Below, one piece after another: positions 13,056-21,265 of a stretch of DNA of 22,584 nucleotides. The notes beneath the pieces are model-generated. The model searched no databases, was not told where the DNA came from, and saw nothing but the letters and a program-made list of their open reading frames with translations. A program made the translations under genes and the position numbers. The DNA is taken from positions 1 through 22,584 of the forward strand of contig CAUPYH010000024.1 of the NCBI GenBank assembly GCA_963515595.1. The letters run 5' to 3'. This DNA comes from Eikenella sp963515595 (lineage in GTDB: Bacteria > Pseudomonadota > Gammaproteobacteria > Burkholderiales > Neisseriaceae). The first letter of the stretch is position 1, and each line of letters opens with the position of its first letter.

Positions 13056-15422
13056 TTAGAACAGGGCATCAATCTCTGGCGAGGGTGCTGCGCCACCACC
13101 GCCGTTTTGCGGCTGTACCGGCTCTACCGCGGTTTCTTCCGGAATCACCGGATCGCCGCCTGCGGCTTGGATATCTTCAGCATCAGGAGTGGCACCACGG
13201 TTGTCGATAGCCAGGCGCGGGCTGGTGCTCTGCTGCTCTTGCAGGAAGTATTCGCCGCCATTGCGGACAATCTTCGCGGGCATCGGCATGCCTTTTTGCG
13301 GTACGCCTTGGAGCGCATAGCGCATGTATTCTACCCACACCGGCAAGGCAATCGTGCCGCCGAAACCGGCGCGGCCCATGCTGCGCGGTTTGTCGAAACC
13401 GATATACACCACGCCCACCAAGTCGGGATTGAAACCGGCAAACCAGGCGTCTTTGTTTTCGTTGGTGGTACCGGTTTTACCAGCAATATCGCGTCGACCC
13501 AGTGCGTTGGCGCGGGCACCGGTGCCTCGGCGCACCACGTCTTGCATAATGGTGTACATGATATAGGCGTTGCGCGGATCGATAACCTGCGGCGCACTTT
13601 CGCCGGCCACCAAGGGCTTCATCTGGGCACGCAAACGGCCTTGATTATCTTCAATCCGGTCAATCACATAAGGTGATACTTTATAGCCGCCGTTGGCGAA
13701 TACAGCATAGGCCTGCGCCATTTGCAGCGGGGTAGTTACACCACTGCCCAAGGCCATAGACAGCGAATCGGGAATTTGGCGGGCATTAAAGCCGAAACGC
13801 TGTACGTATTGATGCACTTCGTGCACACCTAGTGCCATCACGATACGGATGGAAACCATATTTTTAGATGCAGTAAGCGCCTGGCGCAGGGTGATGAAGC
13901 CGGAGTAGCGGCCATCAGAGTTTTTCGGGCGCCACGGACGGCTGCCGCTACCCATGCCGGGCAATTCGATCGGGGCATCGTTGATGGTGGTGGCGGCAGT
14001 CATGCCTTTAGCCAAGGCAGCGGAGTACACGAAGGGCTTGAAGGTAGACCCTGGCTGGCGTTCTGCTTGAGTGGCACGGTTGAAGCTCTTACTGTGGAAG
14101 TCGAAACCGCCCACCAAGGCGCGGATAGCGCCGGTTTTGCTGTCTAATGCCACAAATGCACCTTGCAACTCGGGCATTTGGCTGATTTGCCAACCGCGGT
14201 CAAGCTTGCGCACGCGGATAACCGCACCGGGGCGGATAGCGTTGTCTTTGCCATTGTTGATAGTACGCGCTACATAGTTGAGAGCGTTGCCGCTGATTTT
14301 GATGCGGTTGCCACCTTGTGTGTAGGCTTCAATCGAAGAGCGACTGGCCTGCAACACCACGGCCGGTTGTAGGCCATCTACGGTGTAAACCGTATCTAGA
14401 TATTGATCCAAGTTTTCATCTAAGGCATCGGCTTCTATTGTTTTTAAATCGATAAAGGCTTCTGCACCACGATAAGCACCCAGCCCGAAGCCTTTCAGGG
14501 CACGGCGTAGGGCTAGGGTGGCCACTCTTTGGCTTTCTGAGCTAACGGTGGTGTACACACGGAAGCCTTGAGTATAGGCATCTTCGCCGTATCGGTCGTA
14601 CATTTCTTGGCGAACCATTTCGGCTACATATAAAGAGTTTTGGTCAATCTCTACCTGTTGGCGTCGGTAATGCAATTCTTCAGCCAACGCTTGGTCACGT
14701 TCCGCGGGCGTAATCATCTTTTCTTCAACCATGTTGTTGAGAATATAACGCTGGCGCAAACGGGCACGTTCGGGGTTCACGATCGGGTTGAAAGAAGAGG
14801 GCGCTTTAGGCAGGCCGGCCAGGATGGTGGCTTCGGCCAAAGTTAGCTCTTTAACTGGCTTATTGAAGTAAATCTGCGAAGCGGCAGCAAAGCCGTAGGC
14901 GCGCTGACCCAAGTAGATTTGGTTGAAATATAGCTCCAAAATCTGTTGTTTGCTTAGCGATTGCTCAATTTTGTAGGCCAATAATGCCTCATTGAATTTA
15001 CGGCGGTAGCTGCGCTCGTTGGTGAGGTAAAAGTTGCGGGCTACCTGCTGGGTAATGGTACTGGCACCAGATTGCACACCGCCGGCACGGAAGTTGCCGA
15101 TCAGAGCACGAGCTACACCAGTAACGTCTACCCCCCAGTGTTGATAGAAGCGTTTATCTTCTGCAGCGATAACGGCATTGATTAATACCGGTGGAAATTC
15201 GTCAATTTTGGTAAAGGCGCGACGCTCTTCGCCATACATGCCGATGAGTTTGCCGTCTGATGAATAAATAGTCAGTGGCATCCTAGGTTGATAATTAGTT
15301 ACCGTCTCTAAGCTGGGGAGTTTCGGATAAGTTACCAAAACTGCAATAGCCAGTAGTCCGATACCGAATAAGGCCAGCCCCAACAGTAATCCAAAGACAG
15401 TTTTAAATATTTTTCTAAACAT
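13056..15422 (-). CDS. ponA: Penicillin-binding protein 1A, bifunctional
   Basis: A 788-residue class A PBP that polymerises and cross-links peptidoglycan. It follows neisserial PBP1 closely along its length. A cytoplasmic start and one membrane anchor (FKTVFGLLLGLALFGIGLLA) precede the glycosyltransferase domain, with the catalytic glutamate at about residue 88 in AAEDKRFYQHWG and GASTITQQVARNFYL after it. The transpeptidase domain has the active serine in PGSTFK (about Ser459), SKN at about 519 and KTGTT at about 649. The tail is proline/glycine-rich and ends in DALF. The ATG at 15422 is chosen; a TTG at 15443 would add seven residues. It diverges from pilM, as in Neisseria. Confidence 0.96.
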   Translation of the reverse strand: MFRKIFKTVFGLLLGLALFGIGLLAIAVLVTYPKLPSLETVTNYQPRMPLTIYSSDGKLIGMYGEERRAFTKIDEFPPVLINAVIAAEDKRFYQHWGVDVTGVARALIGNFRAGGVQSGASTITQQVARNFYLTNERSYRRKFNEALLAYKIEQSLSKQQILELYFNQIYLGQRAYGFAAASQIYFNKPVKELTLAEATILAGLPKAPSSFNPIVNPERARLRQRYILNNMVEEKMITPAERDQALAEELHYRRQQVEIDQNSLYVAEMVRQEMYDRYGEDAYTQGFRVYTTVSSESQRVATLALRRALKGFGLGAYRGAEAFIDLKTIEADALDENLDQYLDTVYTVDGLQPAVVLQASRSSIEAYTQGGNRIKISGNALNYVARTINNGKDNAIRPGAVIRVRKLDRGWQISQMPELQGAFVALDSKTGAIRALVGGFDFHSKSFNRATQAERQPGSTFKPFVYSAALAKGMTAATTINDAPIELPGMGSGSRPWRPKNSDGRYSGFITLRQALTASKNMVSIRIVMALGVHEVHQYVQRFGFNARQIPDSLSMALGSGVTTPLQMAQAYAVFANGGYKVSPYVIDRIEDNQGRLRAQMKPLVAGESAPQVIDPRNAYIMYTIMQDVVRRGTGARANALGRRDIAGKTGTTNENKDAWFAGFNPDLVGVVYIGFDKPRSMGRAGFGGTIALPVWVEYMRYALQGVPQKGMPMPAKIVRNGGEYFLQEQQSTSPRLAIDNRGATPDAEDIQAAGGDPVIPEETAVEPVQPQNGGGGAAPSPEIDALF

Positions 15423-15464
15423 AGTTACAAATTTTTCTATCAATAAGTACTTTGACTAAAGTAA

Positions 15465-15490
15465 ACTATACCTTAATTTATGCAAGAAAA
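15465..15490 (-). promoter_or_regulatory. Possible ponA promoter
   Basis: On the minus strand, TATAGT (15470-15465) lies about 43 bases before the ATG. The nearest -35-like sequence, TTGCGT, is 19 bases further up, longer than ideal. Only the -10 box is convincing. Confidence 0.35.
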
Positions 15491-15508
15491 CGCAAAACCT
15501 GATATAAA
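15480..15508 (+). promoter_or_regulatory. Predicted promoter of the pilMNOPQ operon
   Basis: TGATATAAA at 15500-15508 is an extended -10 box (TG, one base, then TATAAA); the -35 region 17 bases upstream is weak (ATGCAA). Start of transcription would be near 15515, and pilM has a strong ribosome binding site, AAGGGAGG at 15539-15546. Confidence 0.5.
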
Positions 15509-15553
15509 TTTACCTGTGACCATTCAACCGGTCTTTTAAAGGGAGGCTTAAAG

Positions 15554-16654
15554 ATGCGAATATCAAAAAAACCAAGAAAATCAAAACAAAAGACAAAAAT
15601 GTCTTTTGGCAGCAAAGGCTGCTTGGGCGTGGATATTACGCCAACTGCCATTAATATGGTACATCTTGCCGGCAGTGTTCCGGGTAATCTTCGGTTGGAA
15701 AATTACACCATCCAGCCCCTGCCCAAAGGTGTTATTATAAACGGCAACATCGAAGATCATGACCAACTCGTGTCATATTTACAACAAGCTTACCAACAGC
15801 TTGGTAGTAGTTGCAAGAATGTAACAGCAGCTTTACCGCAGGCTTTAACTAACATACAAACGATTACTTATGATGCCCGTAATTCTGATTTACCGGTAGA
15901 CGAATTCGTTGAGTTGGAAGCCAGTCAAACCATCGGTTCTGATAATCTGAGCTATGATTTCCAAGTTACTGCCGAATTGCAAAACGGCAACGTGCAGGAA
16001 ATCGTGATGGCTGCCGCTAAACGTGATGATGTGGATCTGCGCATAGATTTGTTCGCAGATGCTGATATTCCGTTATCACAGCTGGATGTGGATACTTTTG
16101 CTGTTGTGAACGCGTTCTCTGTGTGGATTGATCAATTCGCTCCCGACTTGGAGCATCAAAAACTGGCTATCTTCCATGTGGATGAAGATCAGACCAAAGC
16201 TTTAATTCTCCAAAATGGCAATATTGTATATAAACAAGAAACCAATTTTGGTAACAAACAGCTAACTCATAACATCCAGCGCCAATATAAATTGAGTGAG
16301 GATGATGCATGGAGTATGCGTTTCAAAAGCAATAAGCCTGCAGATTTTCAAGGTGCTGTGGCTGATCACTTTAATAGCCAGCTTACTCAAGAGATTCAAA
16401 GGGTTCTGCAATTCTATTACACCACGGTTAGCAGTGATTACCAAGACAGTGTTAAGCACATCTTAATTTCTGGATGCCCGTTTATGCAGCCTTTCGGTCT
16501 TGCAAAAAGCGTGTACGCTCAAACCAATATTTCTACTCAACAAGTGGAGCCTATTGCCAGCACGCAAGGTGGTAAACAAGCCGAAACTTCGAAATTCAAT
16601 TTAGAATCCGGGCAATTGACCGTTGCATTTGGATTGGCTGTAAGAGGATTGTAA
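15554..16654 (+). CDS. pilM: Type IV pilus assembly protein PilM
   Basis: A 366-residue cytoplasmic, actin-like ATPase-fold protein that binds the N-terminal tail of PilN and links the inner-membrane pilus platform to the cytoplasm. After a lysine-rich start (about 20 residues) comes GCLGVDITPTAINMVHL, the first phosphate-binding loop of the fold. ILISGCPF near residue 305 corresponds to the adenosine-binding motif, and AFGLAVRGL is the usual C-terminal end. Length is close to other neisserial PilM proteins. The ATG has a strong ribosome binding site. It begins the pilMNOPQ operon; its stop is one base from the pilN start. Confidence 0.95.
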   Translation: MRISKKPRKSKQKTKMSFGSKGCLGVDITPTAINMVHLAGSVPGNLRLENYTIQPLPKGVIINGNIEDHDQLVSYLQQAYQQLGSSCKNVTAALPQALTNIQTITYDARNSDLPVDEFVELEASQTIGSDNLSYDFQVTAELQNGNVQEIVMAAAKRDDVDLRIDLFADADIPLSQLDVDTFAVVNAFSVWIDQFAPDLEHQKLAIFHVDEDQTKALILQNGNIVYKQETNFGNKQLTHNIQRQYKLSEDDAWSMRFKSNKPADFQGAVADHFNSQLTQEIQRVLQFYYTTVSSDYQDSVKHILISGCPFMQPFGLAKSVYAQTNISTQQVEPIASTQGGKQAETSKFNLESGQLTVAFGLAVRGL

Positions 16655-16655
16655 A

Positions 16656-17345
16656 ATGATTCCATTAATTCAACTAAATATGCTCCCCTATCGTGAGGAG
16701 CAGGATAAACAGAAAAAAGCACAGTTTACCAGGCTGATGGTGTTCTCTGGTTTGGTTGGTGTTGGTTTGCTGGTGCTGACTTATGTGTCACTTAGCGGCA
16801 TGATTCTGAACCAAGAATCTCGCAATCAGCAATTAACTGATGGTATTGCACAACTGGACATCCAGATCAAAGAAGTGGAAACCTTAGAGGCTGAAAAACG
16901 GGACTTCTTAGCTCGAAAAGCAAAAGTAGAAGAACTGGAAAACAAACGTTTTGAAGCAGCTAGGATGATTGACTCCTTGAATACCGTTGCACCTGAAGGT
17001 GTCTATCTAACAGGAATTAAGGCAAAAGATGTCAGCACTTATACTCTGTCTGGTAAGGCTACTAGTGATAGCAAAATTGCTGATTTTATGCGCGTGATTC
17101 CAAGTACCAATGTGTTTGGTCAGCCTTCATTGGATAGCATCAATAAAGTAGAGTCGGTACAAGAGTTTGAATTAACTGTAGCTGTTTCTGCCTCTGCACC
17201 GATGAATAGTGATTCTGCAAATATTGCTCCTGTTGTAATGCCGTCAGAATCTGCTTCTGCTACTGGCAATATTTCTGCATCAGTACCCAATACGCCTGTA
17301 GCACCTGCGTCATCTGCTACAGCCACTTCCTCCCCCGCGAATTAA
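16656..17345 (+). CDS. pilN: Type IV pilus assembly protein PilN
   Basis: A 229-residue inner-membrane protein. The cytoplasmic tail MIPLIQLNMLPYREEQDKQK carries the INLLPYR-type motif that docks into PilM. One membrane segment covers about residues 27-50, a coiled coil about 52-90, and a periplasmic domain about 95-180. It pairs with PilO. The last 45 residues or so are a low-complexity Ser/Ala/Pro tail (SESASATGNISASVPN and more), which makes the protein longer than the roughly 200 residues I expect. The ATG starts one base after the pilM stop, with AGAGGA inside the pilM end. Confidence 0.95.
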   Translation: MIPLIQLNMLPYREEQDKQKKAQFTRLMVFSGLVGVGLLVLTYVSLSGMILNQESRNQQLTDGIAQLDIQIKEVETLEAEKRDFLARKAKVEELENKRFEAARMIDSLNTVAPEGVYLTGIKAKDVSTYTLSGKATSDSKIADFMRVIPSTNVFGQPSLDSINKVESVQEFELTVAVSASAPMNSDSANIAPVVMPSESASATGNISASVPNTPVAPASSATATSSPAN

Positions 17346-17360
17346 TGGAAGGATGAAATC

Positions 17361-17975
17361 ATGGCACAAAAAATTGATCTTAATACCTTATATAAACAGA
17401 ACAAGCTAGTTCAGCTTGGTGCTGGTATCGTTATTGTTCTTCTCCTTTTGGTTGCAGGCTACTTTGCTGTGTTTAAAGGGCAATGGGAAGAGTTTGAAAC
17501 TTTGCAGCAGAAAGAGGAACAGTTGAAGCAGGAGTATCAGGATAAGGCCGATCAGGCAGCCAATCTGCCGGTTTTGAAGGAGGAATTAGAGCAAATTCGT
17601 ACTGCATTTAATGTGCTATTAAAACAGCTGCCAACTGATGCAGAAATCCCGAACTTGATTCAGGAGCTGCACCAAGCTGGGGCTAAAAATAGTATGCGCA
17701 TGAATAGTGTGAAACCTCTGCCACCGGTGGATCTTGATAACGTACAACAATTGCCTTATGAAATTTCTATTTCAGGAAATTATGAGCAAATTGCACAATT
17801 TGTACGTGATGTAGGTCGTCTGTCCCGTATCGTAACCTTAGATAAGATCAATCTTGCTCCTGCAGATGCAAAAGATAGTAATGGCATACTCACCTTAACT
17901 GCTAACGCTAATACTTATAAGGCGTTAGCTCTGAGTGAGGTAGCTGCTGCCTCGGCTGCGTCACAAGCTGAATGA
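17361..17975 (+). CDS. pilO: Type IV pilus assembly protein PilO
   Basis: A 204-residue inner-membrane protein that forms heterodimers with PilN and contacts PilP. A short cytoplasmic start (MAQKIDLNTLYKQNK), a membrane segment at about residues 18-38 (LGAGIVIVLLLLVAGYFAVF), a glutamate/glutamine-rich coiled coil (about 40-95) and a periplasmic ferredoxin-like domain with QLPYEISISGNYEQIAQFVR. GGAAGGA lies before the ATG. Fifteen bases separate it from pilN. Confidence 0.95.
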   Translation: MAQKIDLNTLYKQNKLVQLGAGIVIVLLLLVAGYFAVFKGQWEEFETLQQKEEQLKQEYQDKADQAANLPVLKEELEQIRTAFNVLLKQLPTDAEIPNLIQELHQAGAKNSMRMNSVKPLPPVDLDNVQQLPYEISISGNYEQIAQFVRDVGRLSRIVTLDKINLAPADAKDSNGILTLTANANTYKALALSEVAAASAASQAE

Positions 17976-18005
17976 TAAGACTGATTCTTTATAAAGGATT
18001 TTATA

Positions 18006-18539
18006 ATGAAGAAAAATATACTATGGTGCTCAGCAGTTCTTTTGCTGACGGCCTGTTCTTTGACAGAGGGCGATCTGCAGCAGTGGATGGATAATGCTCA
18101 GGCAGAAGCAAAAAGTAAGGTGCGCCAACCACAGATACCGACTATTTCAAAGTCTCCTGAGTATGTGGACCCTGTCATTAATGGATTGAATATATTTGAT
18201 CCTAAACGGCTGCGAGTGAACCAACAATCTGGTATTAATGCTCCAAATCCTGATAGACCAAAAGAGATTTTGGAAAACTTTAGTTTAGAAAGCTTGCGTT
18301 ATGTAGGTTCTATTAAACGAGGTGGGCAAGTTTCCGCTTTCGTTGAGGCAGGAGGTCACACCTATACCGTACGCGTTGGTAATTATCTTGGCCAAAACTA
18401 TGGGCAAATTACAGCTATTACTCCAGATAAGTTGATCTTATCGGAAGTAACTGAAGACAGCTATGGTGCATGGCAACGTCGAACAGCGGAGTTGGAGTTA
18501 AATGCTTCAGACGCTTCTAACCAATCAGAATCTAATTAA
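18006..18539 (+). CDS. pilP: Type IV pilus lipoprotein PilP
   Basis: A 177-residue lipoprotein. The signal peptide ends in LLTAC with the lipidated cysteine at residue 17. A disordered linker follows (to about residue 75), then the beta-sandwich domain with LESLRYVGSIKRGGQVSAFV, VRVGNYLGQNYGQITAI and GAWQRRTAELEL. PilP ties the inner-membrane PilNO complex to the N-terminal domains of the PilQ secretin. Thirty bases separate it from pilO and AAAGGA precedes the ATG. Confidence 0.95.
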   Translation: MKKNILWCSAVLLLTACSLTEGDLQQWMDNAQAEAKSKVRQPQIPTISKSPEYVDPVINGLNIFDPKRLRVNQQSGINAPNPDRPKEILENFSLESLRYVGSIKRGGQVSAFVEAGGHTYTVRVGNYLGQNYGQITAITPDKLILSEVTEDSYGAWQRRTAELELNASDASNQSESN

Positions 18540-18560
18540 ACTTACCAAGGGATTTACGCT

Positions 18561-20681
18561 ATGAAAATCAAAAAACTGCAATATCTAACCGCTTTAGGTA
18601 TGAGCTTGGCCATGCAAGGCGTACTGGCTGGTAATATTACAGATATTAACGTCTCGGCTTTGCCAAATAATCAAAAAGTTATCAAGATTCGTTTTGATCG
18701 GGATATGCTGAAACCAAGTGGTTTTATTACTACTACCCCTGCCCGTATTGCTTTAGATTTTCCAAATACTGGTGCTAACCTGAGTCAGCCGGTACTTCAA
18801 TATAACGACTCACTGCTTAGCCAAATCGCGGTTGCTCAGGATAGTAGTAAGACTCGTGTTTTGCTCAATTTGAATAGACCTGGGCAATACAATGCTGAAA
18901 TCAGAGGTAATGAAGTCTGGATTTATTTGAATGAGACAGGTCAGACATCCTCTTCGGCTATAAGAGCCACAGCTCCTAGCAATCAAATCCAACAAGAGTC
19001 TCTTGGTGTAACTGAGAACAGGACTACTGCAGGTCAGAATGCTCTTGGTAACAATACTGCAAATGTAGCTGTTGATTTCCACAAAGGTGCAAATAATTCA
19101 GGTGTGATTGAAATTAATACTGCTGGCTATCGCGGTACTCCTGAAGTTAAACAGCGTGCCAATAACTTGGTTATTTTGCTGAAAAATAACCAACTGCCAA
19201 TTGCTGCGCAGCGAAATTTGGATGTAACTGATTTTAGTACCCCGGTTCGTACCATTAGCTTACGTCGTTTGGGTAATGATACTGAGATTACCATCAAAAA
19301 TCAGGGTGGCTGGGAACATAAAGTTAATCAGTATGCTGGCCGATACACCATTACTGTTGCTCCTAAAACTGTAGTGGCTGAGGATGGACTTCGCAACCGT
19401 AATCGTCACTTTACTGGCAAACGGGTTTCGCTAGATTTCCAAGATGTGGATGTGCGTACCATCCTGCAGATTTTGGCTAAAGAATCCAATATGAACATTG
19501 TGGCCAGTGATAGCGTTTCTGGCAAAATGACTTTGTCATTGAAAGATGTGCCTTGGGATCAGGCTTTGGATTTGGTGATGCAGTCGCGCGGGCTGGAATC
19601 GCGTCGTAACGGTAATATTATCCGTGTTGCTCCGGCGGAAGAGTTCCGTAAAATTGATGTTGAGACACTGGAAAATGCTAAGCGTATTGAAGAACTTGGT
19701 CCTCTAGTGTCTCGTACGTTCCAGTTGAAATACAAAGATGTCAATGAATTCCGTAAGATTCTGAATATTAATGAGAATGGTGGGTCCAATAGTGGTAATA
19801 ACAGTAACTCTTTATTGAGTAGTCGAGGTTCTGCTGTTATTGATCCAGCTACGAATACTCTAATTATTAAAGATAATCAGAATGTTATTAAAGAATTTGA
19901 GCGACTGATTGATCAGCTGGACGTTCCTGCCCGCCAAGTGATGATTGAGGCTCGTATTGTTGAAGCTACGGACGGTTTCTCCCGTGCTTTGGGTGTGAGA
20001 TTTGGTTACGACCGTAGATTTGGTTCAACCCGAGTGGGTAGTGGTTTGGGTGGTGGCTCCACTACTACGGGTAACATCTTTAATCTCGCTCCAAACGTAA
20101 ACTTGCCGGCTACTGCGGCTACTTCCTCTTTAACCATTGTCCGCGCACTGTCTTCCGGCGCGTTGGGCTTGGAACTGACCGCTATGCAGGAGCAGAACCG
20201 TGGTAAGATTATTTCCAGCCCGCGCGTGCTGACTCAAGATCGCAAGGAAGCCACTATCAAAGCTGGTCGTGAGATTCCTTACCAAGAAGCTGCTTCCAGT
20301 GGTGCTACCAGTACCAGCTTCAAAGAGGCCGTATTGGGCTTGACTGTTACTCCGCAAATCACGCCTGATGGTCATGTAATTATGGATATAAAGCTGAATA
20401 AAGATTCAGTGGATGCAAACTGTAGCGTATTGGGTACTCCTTGTATCAGCACTAAAGAGCTGGTTACCCGTGCGATGGTGGAAGATGGTGGTACCATCAT
20501 CTTGGGTGGTATCTATGAGGAAGATAACTCTAATGCCCAATACAAAGTACCGTTGCTGGGTGATATTCCTGTTGTAGGTAACCTGTTCCGTGGTACTAAA
20601 CGCAATAACAGCAAAAACGAACTGCTGATCTTCATTACTCCGCGTATCATGGGCAGTGAAGGCAACGTTCTGCGTTACTAA
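18561..20681 (+). CDS. pilQ: Type IV pilus secretin PilQ
   Basis: A 706-residue outer-membrane secretin through which the pilus passes and incoming DNA enters. A signal peptide ends near residue 23 (GVLA). Two AMIN-type beta domains lie at about 25-115 and 170-270. The secretin/TonB short N domain (about 290-360, VSLDFQDVDVRTILQILAKE) and the N1 domain (about 375-450, with an Asn/Ser-rich loop) follow. The secretin barrel covers about 455-700, with VMIEARIVEA, the gate region and the closing VPLLGDIPVVGNLFRG and LLIFITPRI. It is shorter than the roughly 760-residue meningococcal PilQ, and I see no small basic repeats between the AMIN domains. AAGGGA precedes the ATG. Confidence 0.97.
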   Translation: MKIKKLQYLTALGMSLAMQGVLAGNITDINVSALPNNQKVIKIRFDRDMLKPSGFITTTPARIALDFPNTGANLSQPVLQYNDSLLSQIAVAQDSSKTRVLLNLNRPGQYNAEIRGNEVWIYLNETGQTSSSAIRATAPSNQIQQESLGVTENRTTAGQNALGNNTANVAVDFHKGANNSGVIEINTAGYRGTPEVKQRANNLVILLKNNQLPIAAQRNLDVTDFSTPVRTISLRRLGNDTEITIKNQGGWEHKVNQYAGRYTITVAPKTVVAEDGLRNRNRHFTGKRVSLDFQDVDVRTILQILAKESNMNIVASDSVSGKMTLSLKDVPWDQALDLVMQSRGLESRRNGNIIRVAPAEEFRKIDVETLENAKRIEELGPLVSRTFQLKYKDVNEFRKILNINENGGSNSGNNSNSLLSSRGSAVIDPATNTLIIKDNQNVIKEFERLIDQLDVPARQVMIEARIVEATDGFSRALGVRFGYDRRFGSTRVGSGLGGGSTTTGNIFNLAPNVNLPATAATSSLTIVRALSSGALGLELTAMQEQNRGKIISSPRVLTQDRKEATIKAGREIPYQEAASSGATSTSFKEAVLGLTVTPQITPDGHVIMDIKLNKDSVDANCSVLGTPCISTKELVTRAMVEDGGTIILGGIYEEDNSNAQYKVPLLGDIPVVGNLFRGTKRNNSKNELLIFITPRIMGSEGNVLRY

Positions 20682-20711
20682 GCCACACTTTGCCGATTGA
20701 TTCGGTTACAA

Positions 20712-20749
20712 TGCCTGCCATGGATACCATGGCAGGCAATATTTTTTTT
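20712..20749 (+). terminator. 12-bp hairpin plus T8 run across the aroK start
   Basis: TGCCTGCCATGG at 20712-20723 and CCATGGCAGGCA at 20727-20738 pair perfectly around a 3-base loop, followed by AATA and eight T (20742-20749). This has the form of a strong intrinsic terminator for pilMNOPQ. It lies inside the likely aroK coding region: two of the three candidate aroK ATGs are in its arms, and the T run encodes the IFF of AroK. Confidence 0.7.
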
Positions 20750-21265
20750 ATCGGATTGATGGGTGCGGGAAAAACCACTCATGGGAAGCAGTTGGCAGCG
20801 TTGTTACAACGTGATTTTATTGATAGTGACCAACTGATTTGCCAACGCACCGGTGTTTCTATTTCCACTATTTTCGAGCTGGAAGGGGAGGGCGGTTTTC
20901 GCAAGCGCGAAGCTGCCATTATTGACGAACTGACCCGCCGCCATCCCATTATCCTCGCTACCGGTGGTGGAGCTGTCTTATCGCCCGACAATCGCCATTG
21001 GCTGCATACACGAGGCATGGTGATCTATTTGCATGCTACCCCTGAAATTCTATACCGGCGCATTCAATATGATAAGAACCGCCCTTTGCTTCAGGTAGCT
21101 AATCCACTCGATAAGCTGCAAACACTCTACCAACAGCGCGACCCGCTTTACCGCGAAACAGCACATCTCGTGTTTAATATTCCACCGCAGCACTCCTGCC
21201 CGCAAATTACCAAGCAGCTGTTGCAGCTGATTCAACAACATCAACATAGCCAAGAAAACCGATAA
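20720..21265 (+). CDS. aroK: Shikimate kinase
   Basis: Phosphorylates shikimate to shikimate 3-phosphate in chorismate synthesis. The P-loop is GLMGAGKTT (residues 12-20 from this start). DSDQLICQRTGVSISTIFE holds the shikimate-binding aspartate, GEGGFRKREAAI the FRxxE arginine and LATGGGAVL the Walker B-like motif. The lid arginines are in YDKNRPLL. The position after the P-loop is His (TTHGKQ), where most family members have Ile or Leu. The start is uncertain: ATGs at 20711, 20720 and 20729 and a TTG at 20690 are in frame and none has a ribosome binding site. 20720 gives 181 residues, close to the family's usual length. The stop overlaps aroB by one base. Confidence 0.94.
   Translation: MDTMAGNIFFIGLMGAGKTTHGKQLAALLQRDFIDSDQLICQRTGVSISTIFELEGEGGFRKREAAIIDELTRRHPIILATGGGAVLSPDNRHWLHTRGMVIYLHATPEILYRRIQYDKNRPLLQVANPLDKLQTLYQQRDPLYRETAHLVFNIPPQHSCPQITKQLLQLIQQHQHSQENR

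Noticed and set aside
20742..20749. T8 run in aroK as a phase-variation tract
   Set aside because: A frameshift would inactivate an enzyme for aromatic amino acid synthesis; the run is better explained as the U tract of the adjoining hairpin.
21090..21101. TTCAGGTAGCTA in aroK as a DUS
   Set aside because: Two of the twelve bases differ, including the conserved core end; taken as chance.
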